A stretch of 64,000 nucleotides of DNA from Oleiagrimonas citrea (lineage in GTDB: Bacteria; Pseudomonadota; Gammaproteobacteria; Xanthomonadales; Rhodanobacteraceae). The notes beneath the pieces are model-generated. The model was given only the letters and a program-made list of their open reading frames with translations. It was not told the DNA's origin and did no database searches. The stretch lies in NCBI RefSeq assembly GCF_012395255.1, contig NZ_JAAZQD010000001.1:496001-560000 (forward strand). Reading direction: 5' to 3'. Made by a program: the position numbers and the translations under genes. This document shows positions 8,421 to 20,192 of this stretch, in pieces. The stretch's first letter is position 1, and each line of letters opens with the position of its first letter.

Positions 8421-9757
8421 GCCTCGACGCCCAATGCACGCAACAGCCCGCGCGCCTTGTGCCGCGTTTCTTCCAGTTCGGCCTCGGCCTGCGAGTCGAC
8501 AACGATACCGGCGCCGGCGCGCAGTTCGATATGCCCCTCGAACAGGCTGAGCGTGCGGATCAGAATGTTCAGATCCATGTCGCCATTGCGATCCAGGTAT
8601 CCCATCGCGCCGGTGTAGGCGCCACGACCGACGCCTTCCAGCTCGGCGATGATCTCCATGCAGCGCACCTTCGGACAGCCGGTGATGGTGCCGCCCGGAA
8701 ACGTGGCTGCGATCACCTGCCCCGGCGTCACCTCCGCACGCAGCCGGCCGCGCACGTTGGACACGATGTGATGCACGTGCGCATAGCTTTCCACTGTCAT
8801 CAATTCGTCGACCTCGACGCTACCCGGTGCGCAGACGCGACCGAGGTCGTTGCGCTCCAGGTCGATCAGCATGATGTGCTCGGCACGCTCCTTGGGATGC
8901 CCGACCAGTTCGTCGATGCGCGCGCGCTCGTCGTCGCCGGCAAAGCGCGGCCGCGTGCCGGCGATGGGGCGCGTCTGGACCGCTTCGCCACGCACCTCGA
9001 CCAGACGTTCCGGCGAGGAACTGACAACCGCCCAGCCGGGGTCCTGCCACAAACCGGCGAACGGCGCGGGATTGGCCTCCCGCAGGGCGGCGTAGACCTG
9101 TGCCGGTGCGGCGGGAACCTCCGGACACGACCGCCAGCAGCGGGAGAGATTGACCTGGAAGACATCGCCGCTGCGCAGATACTCGTGCACGCGCGCCACG
9201 CCGTCGAGGAACACGGACGGCGCATCCTCATCGACCTTTGCCCGCAGCGCCAGCGGTGGAAGCGGCGACGATGCCCGCATGTCCGACTGCATGGCCTCGA
9301 TCAGCTCCGCGTGCCCGGCCTCGGCCACCAGCAAGGTCCGGTCGGCGGCATGATCGACCAGCACGGCGGCCGGCGTACGCAGGGCCAGCGCCACCGGCTG
9401 CGGTCCCGGCGCGGACGGAAGCGTCAAACGCGACTCGACCTCCGCGATCAGCTCATAGGCCAGCAACAGCGCCCAGCCGCCATGGAACGGAAGCCCGTCC
9501 TCGTCGCGCGGCGTGCGCTCGGCCGACCACGCGGCGTCCAGCGCATCCAGAAATCGCCCCTCGAAGCGCTCGTCGTCGATCTGCGTGCACCCATCAGCAT
9601 CCAGCTGGATACGCGACTGCGGAAATGCCAGCAGCAGATCCCAGCGCGCCTGCGCGGGCCCTGACGCAACGCTTTCCAGCAGGCACGGATACCGTGCGGG
9701 GAACGCCGCAGCCAGGGACAACAGGTCACAGGCACCGGGCAATTCGCGCACATGCAT
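8417..9757 (-). CDS. pabB: Aminodeoxychorismate synthase component I
   Basis: Chorismate-binding enzyme that, with a PabA-type glutaminase, makes 4-amino-4-deoxychorismate. The protein has 446 residues from the ATG at 9757. An in-frame ATG at 9799 would add 14; neither has a clear ribosome site. Conserved chorismate-domain motifs are DVFQVNLSR, SSSPERLVEV, LIDLERNDLGR and FPGGTITGCPK. The residue that is lysine in E. coli PabB (PIKGT) is alanine here (PIAGT, residues 264-268), as in TrpE, so sequence alone leaves some doubt. The adjacent, overlapping pabC favours PabB. A terminator upstream separates it from fabF. Confidence 0.88.
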   Translation of the reverse strand: MHVRELPGACDLLSLAAAFPARYPCLLESVASGPAQARWDLLLAFPQSRIQLDADGCTQIDDERFEGRFLDALDAAWSAERTPRDEDGLPFHGGWALLLAYELIAEVESRLTLPSAPGPQPVALALRTPAAVLVDHAADRTLLVAEAGHAELIEAMQSDMRASSPLPPLALRAKVDEDAPSVFLDGVARVHEYLRSGDVFQVNLSRCWRSCPEVPAAPAQVYAALREANPAPFAGLWQDPGWAVVSSSPERLVEVRGEAVQTRPIAGTRPRFAGDDERARIDELVGHPKERAEHIMLIDLERNDLGRVCAPGSVEVDELMTVESYAHVHHIVSNVRGRLRAEVTPGQVIAATFPGGTITGCPKVRCMEIIAELEGVGRGAYTGAMGYLDRNGDMDLNILIRTLSLFEGHIELRAGAGIVVDSQAEAELEETRHKARGLLRALGVEA

Positions 9758-9885
9758 GGCGGACGAACGAACTTGATCGGCGTGAAGCGTTGCGGGCATG
9801 GGATTCGACGAAGAACACAGGTGGCAAGCGTAACCCGCCACGGCTTCGGAGCGGCGAAAATCGCGCGGAAATCGCTCGCCCGGGT

Positions 9886-9925
9886 TAAAAAAAACCGCTC
9901 GTCCGTGTAGGCACGGGCGAGCGGT
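9886..9925 (-). terminator. Intrinsic terminator of fabF
   Basis: On the minus strand a 14-bp hairpin (arms 9894-9907 and 9912-9925, with one G-T pair) is followed by eight T residues. It ends the acpP-fabF unit and implies that pabB has its own promoter. Confidence 0.9.
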
Positions 9926-9969
9926 CATGATGCGCATGGAGCCCTCCGAAGACGGCTGCCATCGCGTAC

Positions 9970-11208
9970 TCAGGCGCGCTTGAACACCAGCGAACCGTTG
10001 GTACCGCCGAATCCGAAGGAATTCGATACCACCACGTCGACCTTGGCCTCGCGCGCGGTGTGCGGCACGAAGTCCAGGTCGCAGCCCTCTCCCGGATTGT
10101 CCAGGTTGATGGTCGGCGGAATGATCTTGTCGCGCAACGCCAGCACCGAGAAGATCGCCTCGACGCCACCGGCCGCACCCAGCAGATGACCGGTCATCGA
10201 CTTGGTCGAGCTCATCATCAGCTTGTAGGCGTGATCGCCGAACACGGTCTTGGCCGCCATGACCTCGGCCACGTCGCCCTGCGGCGTCGAGGTGCCATGG
10301 GCATTGATGTACTCGACCTGCTCCGGATTCAGACCGGCATCGTCGATGGCGTGCTTCATGCAACGCGCCGCGCCTTCGCCGCCCTCGCTCGGTGCGGTCA
10401 TGTGGTAGGCGTCGCCGCTCATGCCGAAACCGACCAGCTCGCAGTAGATGTTCGCGCCGCGCGCCTTGGCCGATTCGTACTCTTCCAGCATCAGCACACC
10501 GGCGCCGTCAGCCAGGACGAAGCCGTCACGCTCGGCATCCCACGGACGGCTCGCCTTCTGCGGCGCGTCGTTGCGCGTGGACATCGCGCGCGCCGAGCAG
10601 AAGCCGCCGACTGCGGTACCGGTGGTGGCGAATTCCGCGCCACCGGCGAGCATGGCGTCGGCTTCGCCGTACTGGATCATGCGCATGGCCAGACCGATGT
10701 TGTGCGTGGCCGTGGTGCAGGCGGTGACGCAGGCGATATTCGGCCCCTTCAGGCCGAGCATGATCGACAGCTGGCCCGAAACCATGTTGATGATCGAGCT
10801 GGGCACGAAGAACGGCGAGATCTTGCGCACGCCGCGCTCGTGATAATCGATGGCGGTTTTCTCGATCGTGTGCAGGCCACCGATGCCGGCACCCACGGCC
10901 GCACCGACGCGGTCGGAGTTGGCGTCCGTGACCTCGTAGCCGGCGTCCTTCAACGCCTGGATGCCCGCCGCCACGCCGTAGTGGATGAACGGGTCCATCT
11001 TCTTGATGTCCTTGGGCGCGATGTACTGCGCCGGATCGAAGTCGCGGACCTCGCCCGAGATGCGGGTGGGAAACGTGCTGGCGTCGAAATGGGTGATCTC
11101 GCCAATGCCACTGTTGCCGGCGGTGATGTTGGCCCAGGAGGTGGCCACGTCGTTGCCGACGGGACTGACCATGCCCAGACCGGTGACTACCACGCGTCGC
11201 TTGCTCAT
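9970..11208 (-). CDS. fabF: Beta-ketoacyl-ACP synthase II
   Basis: Elongating condensing enzyme of fatty-acid synthesis: joins malonyl-ACP to an acyl chain on the active cysteine. At 412 residues it matches E. coli FabF. The nucleophile is C164 in VTACTTA, the histidines are H304 ([11 protein letters not shown]) and H341 (GHLLGAAGG), and the lysine is K336. It follows acpP by 159 bases, with a hairpin between that could tune the ratio of the two products. The terminator at 9886-9925 ends the unit. Confidence 0.97.
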   Translation of the reverse strand: MSKRRVVVTGLGMVSPVGNDVATSWANITAGNSGIGEITHFDASTFPTRISGEVRDFDPAQYIAPKDIKKMDPFIHYGVAAGIQALKDAGYEVTDANSDRVGAAVGAGIGGLHTIEKTAIDYHERGVRKISPFFVPSSIINMVSGQLSIMLGLKGPNIACVTACTTATHNIGLAMRMIQYGEADAMLAGGAEFATTGTAVGGFCSARAMSTRNDAPQKASRPWDAERDGFVLADGAGVLMLEEYESAKARGANIYCELVGFGMSGDAYHMTAPSEGGEGAARCMKHAIDDAGLNPEQVEYINAHGTSTPQGDVAEVMAAKTVFGDHAYKLMMSSTKSMTGHLLGAAGGVEAIFSVLALRDKIIPPTINLDNPGEGCDLDFVPHTAREAKVDVVVSNSFGFGGTNGSLVFKRA

Positions 11209-11272
11209 GCTTGTTTTCCGTCGATAGCAGATCGGCTAAACCATACGCCGAAGAACGTTACCGGATGCGCAA

Positions 11273-11304
11273 ACACAAACTGCGCCGTGTGGCGCAGTTT
11301 GTGT
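11273..11304 (-). promoter_or_regulatory. Perfect hairpin between acpP and fabF
   Basis: A 14-bp perfect stem (arms 11273-11286 and 11291-11304, loop GTGT) lies in the acpP-fabF gap. On the minus strand it is followed by only a short T stretch, so it may be a leaky terminator or an mRNA-stabilising hairpin that keeps acpP expression above fabF. Confidence 0.55.
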
Positions 11305-11367
11305 CTGTGTTTCGGCTCGATGTCGAGCCGTGCGCAGTGTTGCGCAGCCAGCCCGAACTCGGCTGCA

Positions 11368-11607
11368 TCAGGACTTGACGTGCGCCTGGATGTAGTCGAC
11401 TGCCTGCTGCACCGTGGTGATCTTTTCGGCTTCCTCGTCGGGAATTTCCGTCTCGAACTCTTCCTCGAGCGCCATGACCAGCTCGACGGTGTCCAGGGAA
11501 TCGGCACCCAGGTCGTCGACGAACGATGCGTTCGTGGTGACCTCGTCTTCCTTCACGCCAAGCTGTTCAACAACGATCTTCTTGACGCGCTCTTCAATGG
11601 TGCTCAT
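11368..11607 (-). CDS. acpP: Acyl carrier protein
   Basis: A 79-residue acidic carrier protein. S37 in the GADSLDT motif receives 4'-phosphopantetheine and carries growing acyl chains. The ATG at 11607 has GGGAGGC about eight bases upstream. In most gammaproteobacteria acpP follows fabG; here the next gene upstream on the same strand is an acyl-CoA dehydrogenase, so fabH, fabD and fabG are not adjacent. A TACAAT box 28-35 bases upstream suggests its own promoter. Confidence 0.97.
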   Translation of the reverse strand: MSTIEERVKKIVVEQLGVKEDEVTTNASFVDDLGADSLDTVELVMALEEEFETEIPDEEAEKITTVQQAVDYIQAHVKS

Positions 11608-11641
11608 GTGTACTTGCCTCCCGAGGGAATGAATCCGGCGC

Positions 11642-11647
11642 ATTGTA
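11642..11647 (-). promoter_or_regulatory. Candidate -10 box for acpP
   Basis: TACAAT on the minus strand, 34 bases from the acpP ATG. The -35 region is weak (TGGCGA at 18 bases). The position is sensible, but the call rests mostly on the -10 match. Confidence 0.4.
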
Positions 11648-11787
11648 GTGGCAAAGATCACTGCTCGCCAGCGTGACCGGACTTTAACGAAACCCGCCAT
11701 ACGGCGGTGATGGACGAAAGAGGGTATTGTCGCGCAAAACGACGCCGCTGGCGACTGCCTTGCCATGCGGCGGCGTACGATGCGGTA

Positions 11788-12951
<1,164 letters not shown>

Positions 12952-13003
12952 GAATCCTCCTGCGTCGCCCGAAAGCGGCGTGGTGTGGCAAGAAAACGGT
13001 GAC

Positions 13004-13045
13004 GCGCAAGTCCGGCGAAGGACTGCGCCGTAGCAGGACATTATA
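13004..13045 (-). promoter_or_regulatory. Candidate promoter and leader hairpin of the acyl-CoA dehydrogenase gene
   Basis: On the minus strand a perfect TATAAT lies at 13040-13045, without a good -35. About ten bases downstream, inside the predicted leader, is a 9-bp hairpin with one bulge (arms 13004-13013 and 13020-13028, loop of six). It could be an operator or leader structure; no regulator is identified. Confidence 0.4.
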
Positions 13046-13087
13046 CCGTGTCCGCCGCCTTGCTTGCCCGCGCAGCTGTCTTCCGGG

Positions 13088-13116
13088 TTGACGCCCCGGC
13101 GAGGGCCGCATACGCT
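13088..13116 (+). promoter_or_regulatory. Candidate promoter of the ArsR-type regulator/metH unit
   Basis: TTGACG (13088-13093) and TACGCT (13111-13116) are 17 bases apart. The -35 is good and the -10 is weak. Just downstream are two TTGCAT copies spaced by five bases (13116-13131 region), which could be part of an operator for the HTH protein encoded next. Confidence 0.4.
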
Positions 13117-13154
13117 TGCATTATCTTTGCATCGCGATAAAAGGATGTAACACC

Positions 13155-14081
13155 ATGGATCTGTCCTCGGCCTCGAGCCTTCTGCGCCTGCTGGCCGATC
13201 CGACGCGCGTACGCCTGCTGGCCCTGCTCGAACGCGAGGAGCTGACCGTCGCCGAACTGGCTGCCGTGCTGCAACTGGCGCAGCCACGCGTCTCCACGCA
13301 CCTGGCCAAGCTGAAAGAAGCCGGCCTGGTGCGCGATCGTCGCGCTGGGGTGTCGGCCTATTATCGCGCAAGTACCGAGTTCGATGCGGGCGAACAGGGA
13401 CTGCTGGGCGCGCTGCGAGAAGGCGTCGACGACGCGTTGCTCGATACCGACGCCCGCAACCTGCCCGTGGTGCTGGCGCAGCGCGCCCGCGAACAAGGCT
13501 GGGCCGACACGGTGGCAGGCGACATGGAACGCCACTACTCGCCCGGCCGCACCTGGGAAACCCTGGCTCGTGCCCTGCTGCAACTGCTGGAAACCGGCGA
13601 CGTGCTCGATATCGCCTCCGGTGATGGGGTGACCGCCGAACTGCTGGCGCCGCACGCACGCTCGATCACCTGCATCGACGCCAGCGAACGCGTCACGGCG
13701 GCCGCGCGCAAGCGTCTGAAGCCCTTCGCCAACGTCGAGGTGCGCCACGGCGACATGCACAACCTGGGCATGACCGAACAGTTCGACCTGGTCCTGATGC
13801 TGCACGCACTGACCTACGCCGAGCGACCGGCTGTCGCCGTGGCTGAGGCCGCCAAGGCGCTGCGTCCCGGCGGTCGCCTGCTCGCGGTCACACTGGCCCG
13901 CCACGGCCACCAGGCCACGGTCGATCCGTTCGGACACCGCAACTCGGGCTTCAAGCGCGAGGAGCTGTCAAAGCTGGCCGCCCGTGCCGGCCTCGACGTC
14001 GCACAGTGCGAGCGCATTTCGCGCGAACGCAAACCGCCCTATTTCGAGGTCCTGTGCCTGCTGGCGCGAAAGCCGGGATAA
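13155..14081 (+). CDS. ArsR-type HTH fused to SAM-dependent methyltransferase
   Basis: A 308-residue two-domain protein. Residues 1-75 are an ArsR/SmtB winged helix ([20 protein letters not shown]). Residues from about 125 form a class I methyltransferase fold with SAM motif [10 protein letters not shown] near 150 and a post-I acidic residue in CIDASE. I see none of the cysteine clusters of metal-sensing ArsR proteins. It lies 79 bases upstream of metH in the same direction, so I infer that the methyltransferase-like domain senses SAM or SAH and controls methionine synthesis. AAGGAT precedes the ATG at 13155. The domain might instead be an active methyltransferase of unknown target. Confidence 0.88.
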   Translation: MDLSSASSLLRLLADPTRVRLLALLEREELTVAELAAVLQLAQPRVSTHLAKLKEAGLVRDRRAGVSAYYRASTEFDAGEQGLLGALREGVDDALLDTDARNLPVVLAQRAREQGWADTVAGDMERHYSPGRTWETLARALLQLLETGDVLDIASGDGVTAELLAPHARSITCIDASERVTAAARKRLKPFANVEVRHGDMHNLGMTEQFDLVLMLHALTYAERPAVAVAEAAKALRPGGRLLAVTLARHGHQATVDPFGHRNSGFKREELSKLAARAGLDVAQCERISRERKPPYFEVLCLLARKPG

Positions 14082-14160
14082 CCAAGCACACGACACTCGC
14101 CGAACCGTTGATTACCCCCATACAGAGCTGGCTCCACGCCTCCCCGACGCCCTACCGATC

Positions 14161-15239
14161 ATGACCGACCACGCACTCCCCTGGCTCCACCCTGACCGCG
14201 CCGAAAAGCTCGAAACGGCACTCGACACACGCATCCTGCTACTCGATGGCGCCATGGGCACGATGCTGCAGGGTCACACGCTGGATGAATCCGGCTATCG
14301 CGGAGCGCGTTTCGCGCACGGCTGCGACGGTCACCACGACCATGCGCACGACGAAAGCTGCACGCGCGAACTGAAGGGCAACAACGACCTGCTCAGCCTG
14401 TCGCAACCGGACATCATCCGTGACATCCATGCCGCCTACCTGGACGCCGGCGCGGACCTGGTCGAGACCAACACCTTCAACGCCACGCGCATCAGCCAGT
14501 CCGACTACCGCATGGAAGCGCTGGTGCACGAATTGAACGCCGAGGGTGCCCGACTGGCGCGCGCCGCCTGCGCGGCCGCCGAGCGCAAAGATCCGTCGCG
14601 GCCGCGCTTCGCCGTCGGCGTGCTCGGGCCGACCAGCCGCACGGCGTCGATCTCGCCCGACGTTAACGACCCGGGTTTCCGCAATGTCAGCTTCGAGGAA
14701 CTGGTGGACAACTACACCGAGGCCGTAGACGGCCTGATCGAGGGCGGTGCCGACCTCATCATGGTCGAGACCGTATTCGACACGCTCAACGCCAAGGCCG
14801 CGCTATTCGCCATCGATGCGGAATTCCGCCGCCGCGGCGGTCGCCTGCCGCTGATGATCTCCGGCACCATCACCGACAAGTCCGGCCGCACGCTGTCGGG
14901 TCAGACGCCGGAGGCCTTCTACATCGCCCTGGCCCACGCGCGACCGCTGTCGATCGGCTTCAACTGCGCACTTGGCGCGGACGAACTGCGCCCGCATGTG
15001 CAGTCGCTCGCCTCGCTGGCCGACTGCCGCATCAGCGCACACCCCAACGCGGGCCTGCCCAACGCTTTCGGCGAGTACGACGAAACACCGGAGCAGATGG
15101 CGCGCACACTGGGCGGCTTCGCCGCGGACGGACTGCTGGACATTGTCGGCGGCTGCTGCGGCACATCGCCGGAACACATCGCGGCCATCGCCGCTGCCGT
15201 GCGCGGACACGCGCCGCGCAGCCGCGCGCGGGAGGCAGC

Positions 15240-15243
<4 letters not shown>
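14161..15243 (+). CDS. metH: Methionine synthase, homocysteine-binding half
   Basis: Cobalamin-dependent methionine synthase module 1, a 360-residue zinc barrel that activates homocysteine. The start [12 protein letters not shown] is diagnostic, and the zinc cysteines are C269 (GFNCALG) and C332/C333 (GGCCGT). The rest of MetH is in the next gene, whose ATG overlaps this stop as ATGA. The two parts total 1254 residues against 1227 for E. coli MetH. Residues 53-67 ([15 protein letters not shown]) form a His/Cys-rich loop where the E. coli protein, as I recall it, has a much shorter link; it may bind a metal. The split looks natural rather than a frameshift error, because the second part has its own start in a coupled arrangement. 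Confidence 0.95.
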
Positions 15244-17908
<2,665 letters not shown>

Positions 17909-17924
<16 letters not shown>

Positions 17925-18268
17925 ACCGGATCGGCCGCCTTGGCGGCCTTGCGCGAGCGCAAGTCGCGCGAGTGCACGATCAGGTTGTAGACCGACACCA
18001 CCACGGGGAACGTGTTGGAGAGGATACCGACCGAGTCGTTCTTGCCGAAGATGAAATACGCCAGCAGCAGCGCACTGCCGCACACCGACAGCCACCAGAA
18101 CGCCAACGGCATGACCACGCGCTTGTACTTGCGCGTGTAGTACATCTGCACGAACCAGCGGCTGGTGAACATCGCCATGCCGAGAAAGCCGATGGCCTTC
18201 CAGGGCGTGACTTCGAAGCTCTGCAGGGCCTCGAGAATCTGCTGCAGATGTTGGTGGAGATAATCCAT
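17909..18268 (-). CDS. Stand-alone LAB_N (lipid-A-disaccharide synthase N-terminal) membrane protein
   Basis: A 119-residue protein with three likely membrane helices. It matches the LAB_N domain pattern: [19 protein letters not shown], then a P..FW.LS..GS stretch with [13 protein letters not shown], then NLIVHSR. The domain is named for its place at the start of some LpxB proteins and also occurs alone near glycosyltransferases and lipid A genes. Its function is unknown, and no lipid A or glycosyltransferase gene is nearby. The ATG at 18268 lacks a clear ribosome site. The last 16 bases overlap the end of metH on the other strand, with no terminator between. Confidence 0.85.
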
Positions 18269-18358
18269 GGCGACGCGGCTCAGGGTAAGAATCCGCGCAA
18301 GTGTACCAACGCAGGCCCGCGCATGACTCGATTCCTTTGCCGCGTACACACAGACCCA

Positions 18359-18387
18359 TTGACCTCGGGCGCATGTCTGCGTAGACT
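18359..18387 (+). promoter_or_regulatory. Sigma-70 promoter of tRNA-Val
   Basis: TTGACC (18359-18364) and TAGACT (18382-18387) with a 17-base spacer. Transcription would begin about nine bases before the tRNA. Confidence 0.65.
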
Positions 18388-18402
18388 TGCGCGCTCTCTA
18401 TC

Positions 18403-18477
18403 GGGCGGTTAGCTCAGCGGTAGAGCACTGCCTTCACACGGCAGGTGTCACAAGTTCGATCCTTGTACCGCCCACCA
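18403..18477 (+). tRNA. tRNA-Val (anticodon CAC)
   Basis: A 75-base cloverleaf with fully paired acceptor stem GGGCGGT/ACCGCCC and encoded CCA. Anticodon loop TTCACAC on a CTGCC/GGCAG stem gives CAC, which reads GUG. Confidence 0.96.
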
Positions 18478-18486
18478 TATTCAGCA

Positions 18487-18521
18487 ACGAAAAGGCCACC
18501 CGTCGCGGGTGGCCTTTTCGT
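18487..18521. terminator. Bidirectional terminator after tRNA-Val
   Basis: A perfect 15-bp hairpin (arms 18487-18501 and 18507-18521, loop GTCGC) with A-run and T-run flanks on the stem. It has the same design as the terminator at 3486-3520. It serves tRNA-Val on plus and the gene ending at 18540 on minus. Confidence 0.9.
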
Positions 18522-18539
18522 TTGCGGACAAACCCGGGG

Positions 18540-19889
18540 TTACTGCAGCTCCCCGGCACCCGGCGCGCGCTCGACCTTGAACACGCGCTGATGCGGCGCG
18601 GGACCACGCAGCATCGTCTTCTTCAGCTTGGCCGCCTTCTGGCAGGCATTGCCGCCATCGACAAACACGCCGCCCTGGTTGCACTTCCAGTCGTAGAAGT
18701 TGGCCATCGCACCAGCCAGCTGCAGGCTGTAGTCGGTGCTCTGCGCACCCTTGTCGAACGGCACGCCCGCTTCCTCGTTCTGGAACCAGCGCATCCACGC
18801 CTTGGAACCGACCGGCGGAATCTTGCTCTGTTCCTGGAAGGTCGGATTCATCGGCGACAGCTGCGGATACTCGGCCGTCATGTGGCAGCTCATGCACGAG
18901 CTCAGCGGGTTGTCGACGGGACCGTCCACGCGGCCGTTCCAGCCCAGATGGGTCGGCGGCAGCTCCTTGCCTGGATTGATCGCCGCTTCCTTGAGGTTGG
19001 GATTGATGCGGGTTTCGGTCGGCGTCGGATTATCGTACTCGCTGCTGGTCAGTTCGGGATCGTTGCCCCACATCACGCCCAGCGGCACCAGGTTCTCCCA
19101 ACTCGGCTTGTCACCGACCGCGCCGTTGTACTGGAAGGTGCCGAACAGCCAGCCGGTGCCGGGCACGCGCGAATCACGCACCGCGAAATCCATCTGGATC
19201 AGCGCCAGCTTCTTCACCGAACGATCGGCGGAATCGAAGGTGTTGGTGACATAGGCCTGCCACAGCAACGGGTTCTTCAGGAACGGGACGTTCTGGTAGT
19301 TGATGTCGGCGAACAGCGCCTTGCAGACCACGGTGCCGTCATGGAAGCTGTTCGGTTCGGACGTGTACGAGGCATCCGGCTTCTGCGGATTCTTCCAGAC
19401 CTCGCCAATGGTGTACGCGCCGATGTCGTTGTAGATGCCGACGGCATAGGTCTGGCCGGAATCGGTCTGCGTCGAAGCCAGCTGTTTGGGCTGGATCGGC
19501 GCTTCCTTGGTCAGGCCGTGAATGCCTTCGCGTCCCAGCGCGCCGTAGTGCTGCCAAGGCATGTGGTACCAGTGGCGCACGGGATTCTTCTGCACATCCC
19601 AGTTGGTCTCGGCGTTACCAGCCAGGCAGTATTTCTTCACCGCTGCCAGATACGGCTTCCAGCTGTCGTAGTTGTTGGTCAGTTTGGACGGCAACAGCTT
19701 GAAGAACGCCGGCGTGCCGCTCGGCAGTGTCTGCGGATAGTTCTGACTCAGTTGAAACAGCGGCCCGCTGTACTCGCTGGACGGCGGCTGATACCCGAAG
19801 TCCGGAAACGTGCCCGCGCTGGCCACGCCGGCGACCAGCAATGCGACCAGTCCGATACGGGCTATTTTTCTGCGTTGTGCAGTGTGCAT
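18540..19889 (-). CDS. Secreted protein with one CxxCH heme motif, function unknown
   Basis: A 449-residue exported protein with a clear signal peptide (cleavage near VASA, residue 25). It has one c-type heme attachment motif, CMSCH, at residues 332-336, and other cysteines at 88, 189, 403 and 416. Tryptophan and tyrosine are frequent, and no methionine-ligand cytochrome c domain is obvious around the motif. It is probably a periplasmic monoheme protein, perhaps an oxidase or electron carrier; I do not recognise a characterised family. GGGAGG precedes the ATG at 19889 inside a small hairpin loop (CTTAC/GTAAG). It stands alone between tRNA-Val and the sulfatase gene, with a bidirectional terminator at its end. 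Confidence 0.85.
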   Translation of the reverse strand: MHTAQRRKIARIGLVALLVAGVASAGTFPDFGYQPPSSEYSGPLFQLSQNYPQTLPSGTPAFFKLLPSKLTNNYDSWKPYLAAVKKYCLAGNAETNWDVQKNPVRHWYHMPWQHYGALGREGIHGLTKEAPIQPKQLASTQTDSGQTYAVGIYNDIGAYTIGEVWKNPQKPDASYTSEPNSFHDGTVVCKALFADINYQNVPFLKNPLLWQAYVTNTFDSADRSVKKLALIQMDFAVRDSRVPGTGWLFGTFQYNGAVGDKPSWENLVPLGVMWGNDPELTSSEYDNPTPTETRINPNLKEAAINPGKELPPTHLGWNGRVDGPVDNPLSSCMSCHMTAEYPQLSPMNPTFQEQSKIPPVGSKAWMRWFQNEEAGVPFDKGAQSTDYSLQLAGAMANFYDWKCNQGGVFVDGGNACQKAAKLKKTMLRGPAPHQRVFKVERAPGAGELQ

Positions 19890-20192
19890 GTCTTACCTCC
19901 CATGTAAGAAATTCCAGAAACGACCGTCCCAGGTCGGGAAACGCACATGCCTGACGCAGCACAGCGGACGGAAGTCATGCACGACTCCAGCGATGTCCGA
20001 TGCGAAGCGAACGGATACGCGACTCCGAAGCCGCGGACCACGACGTGATGCGATTCCGTTCCCGACTTCCCCTCCCTGGGCATGGCCCGGCGGCGGACCG
20101 CCTTCCTTGCGAAGGCGGAACGCGCGCGTCTTTGTCGCACGGACACCTTCTACGCGCAAGTTGCCTCGCGCGCAGAAAGTACCTGCTCTGCC
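19890..20192. other. Gene-free stretch of 303 bases
   Basis: No convincing coding sequence. Next to 19889 is the ribosome site of the heme protein gene. An 8-bp GC-rich hairpin (arms 20098-20105 and 20111-20118, loop CTTGC) lies 75 bases after the sulfatase stop without a T-run; it may be a weak terminator. The rest should hold the promoter of the heme protein gene, but I could not pick a good -35/-10 pair. Confidence 0.5.

Noticed and set aside
14082-14160. Cobalamin or SAM riboswitch before metH
   Set aside because: The gap is only 79 bases and lacks the conserved B12 box or SAM motif features.
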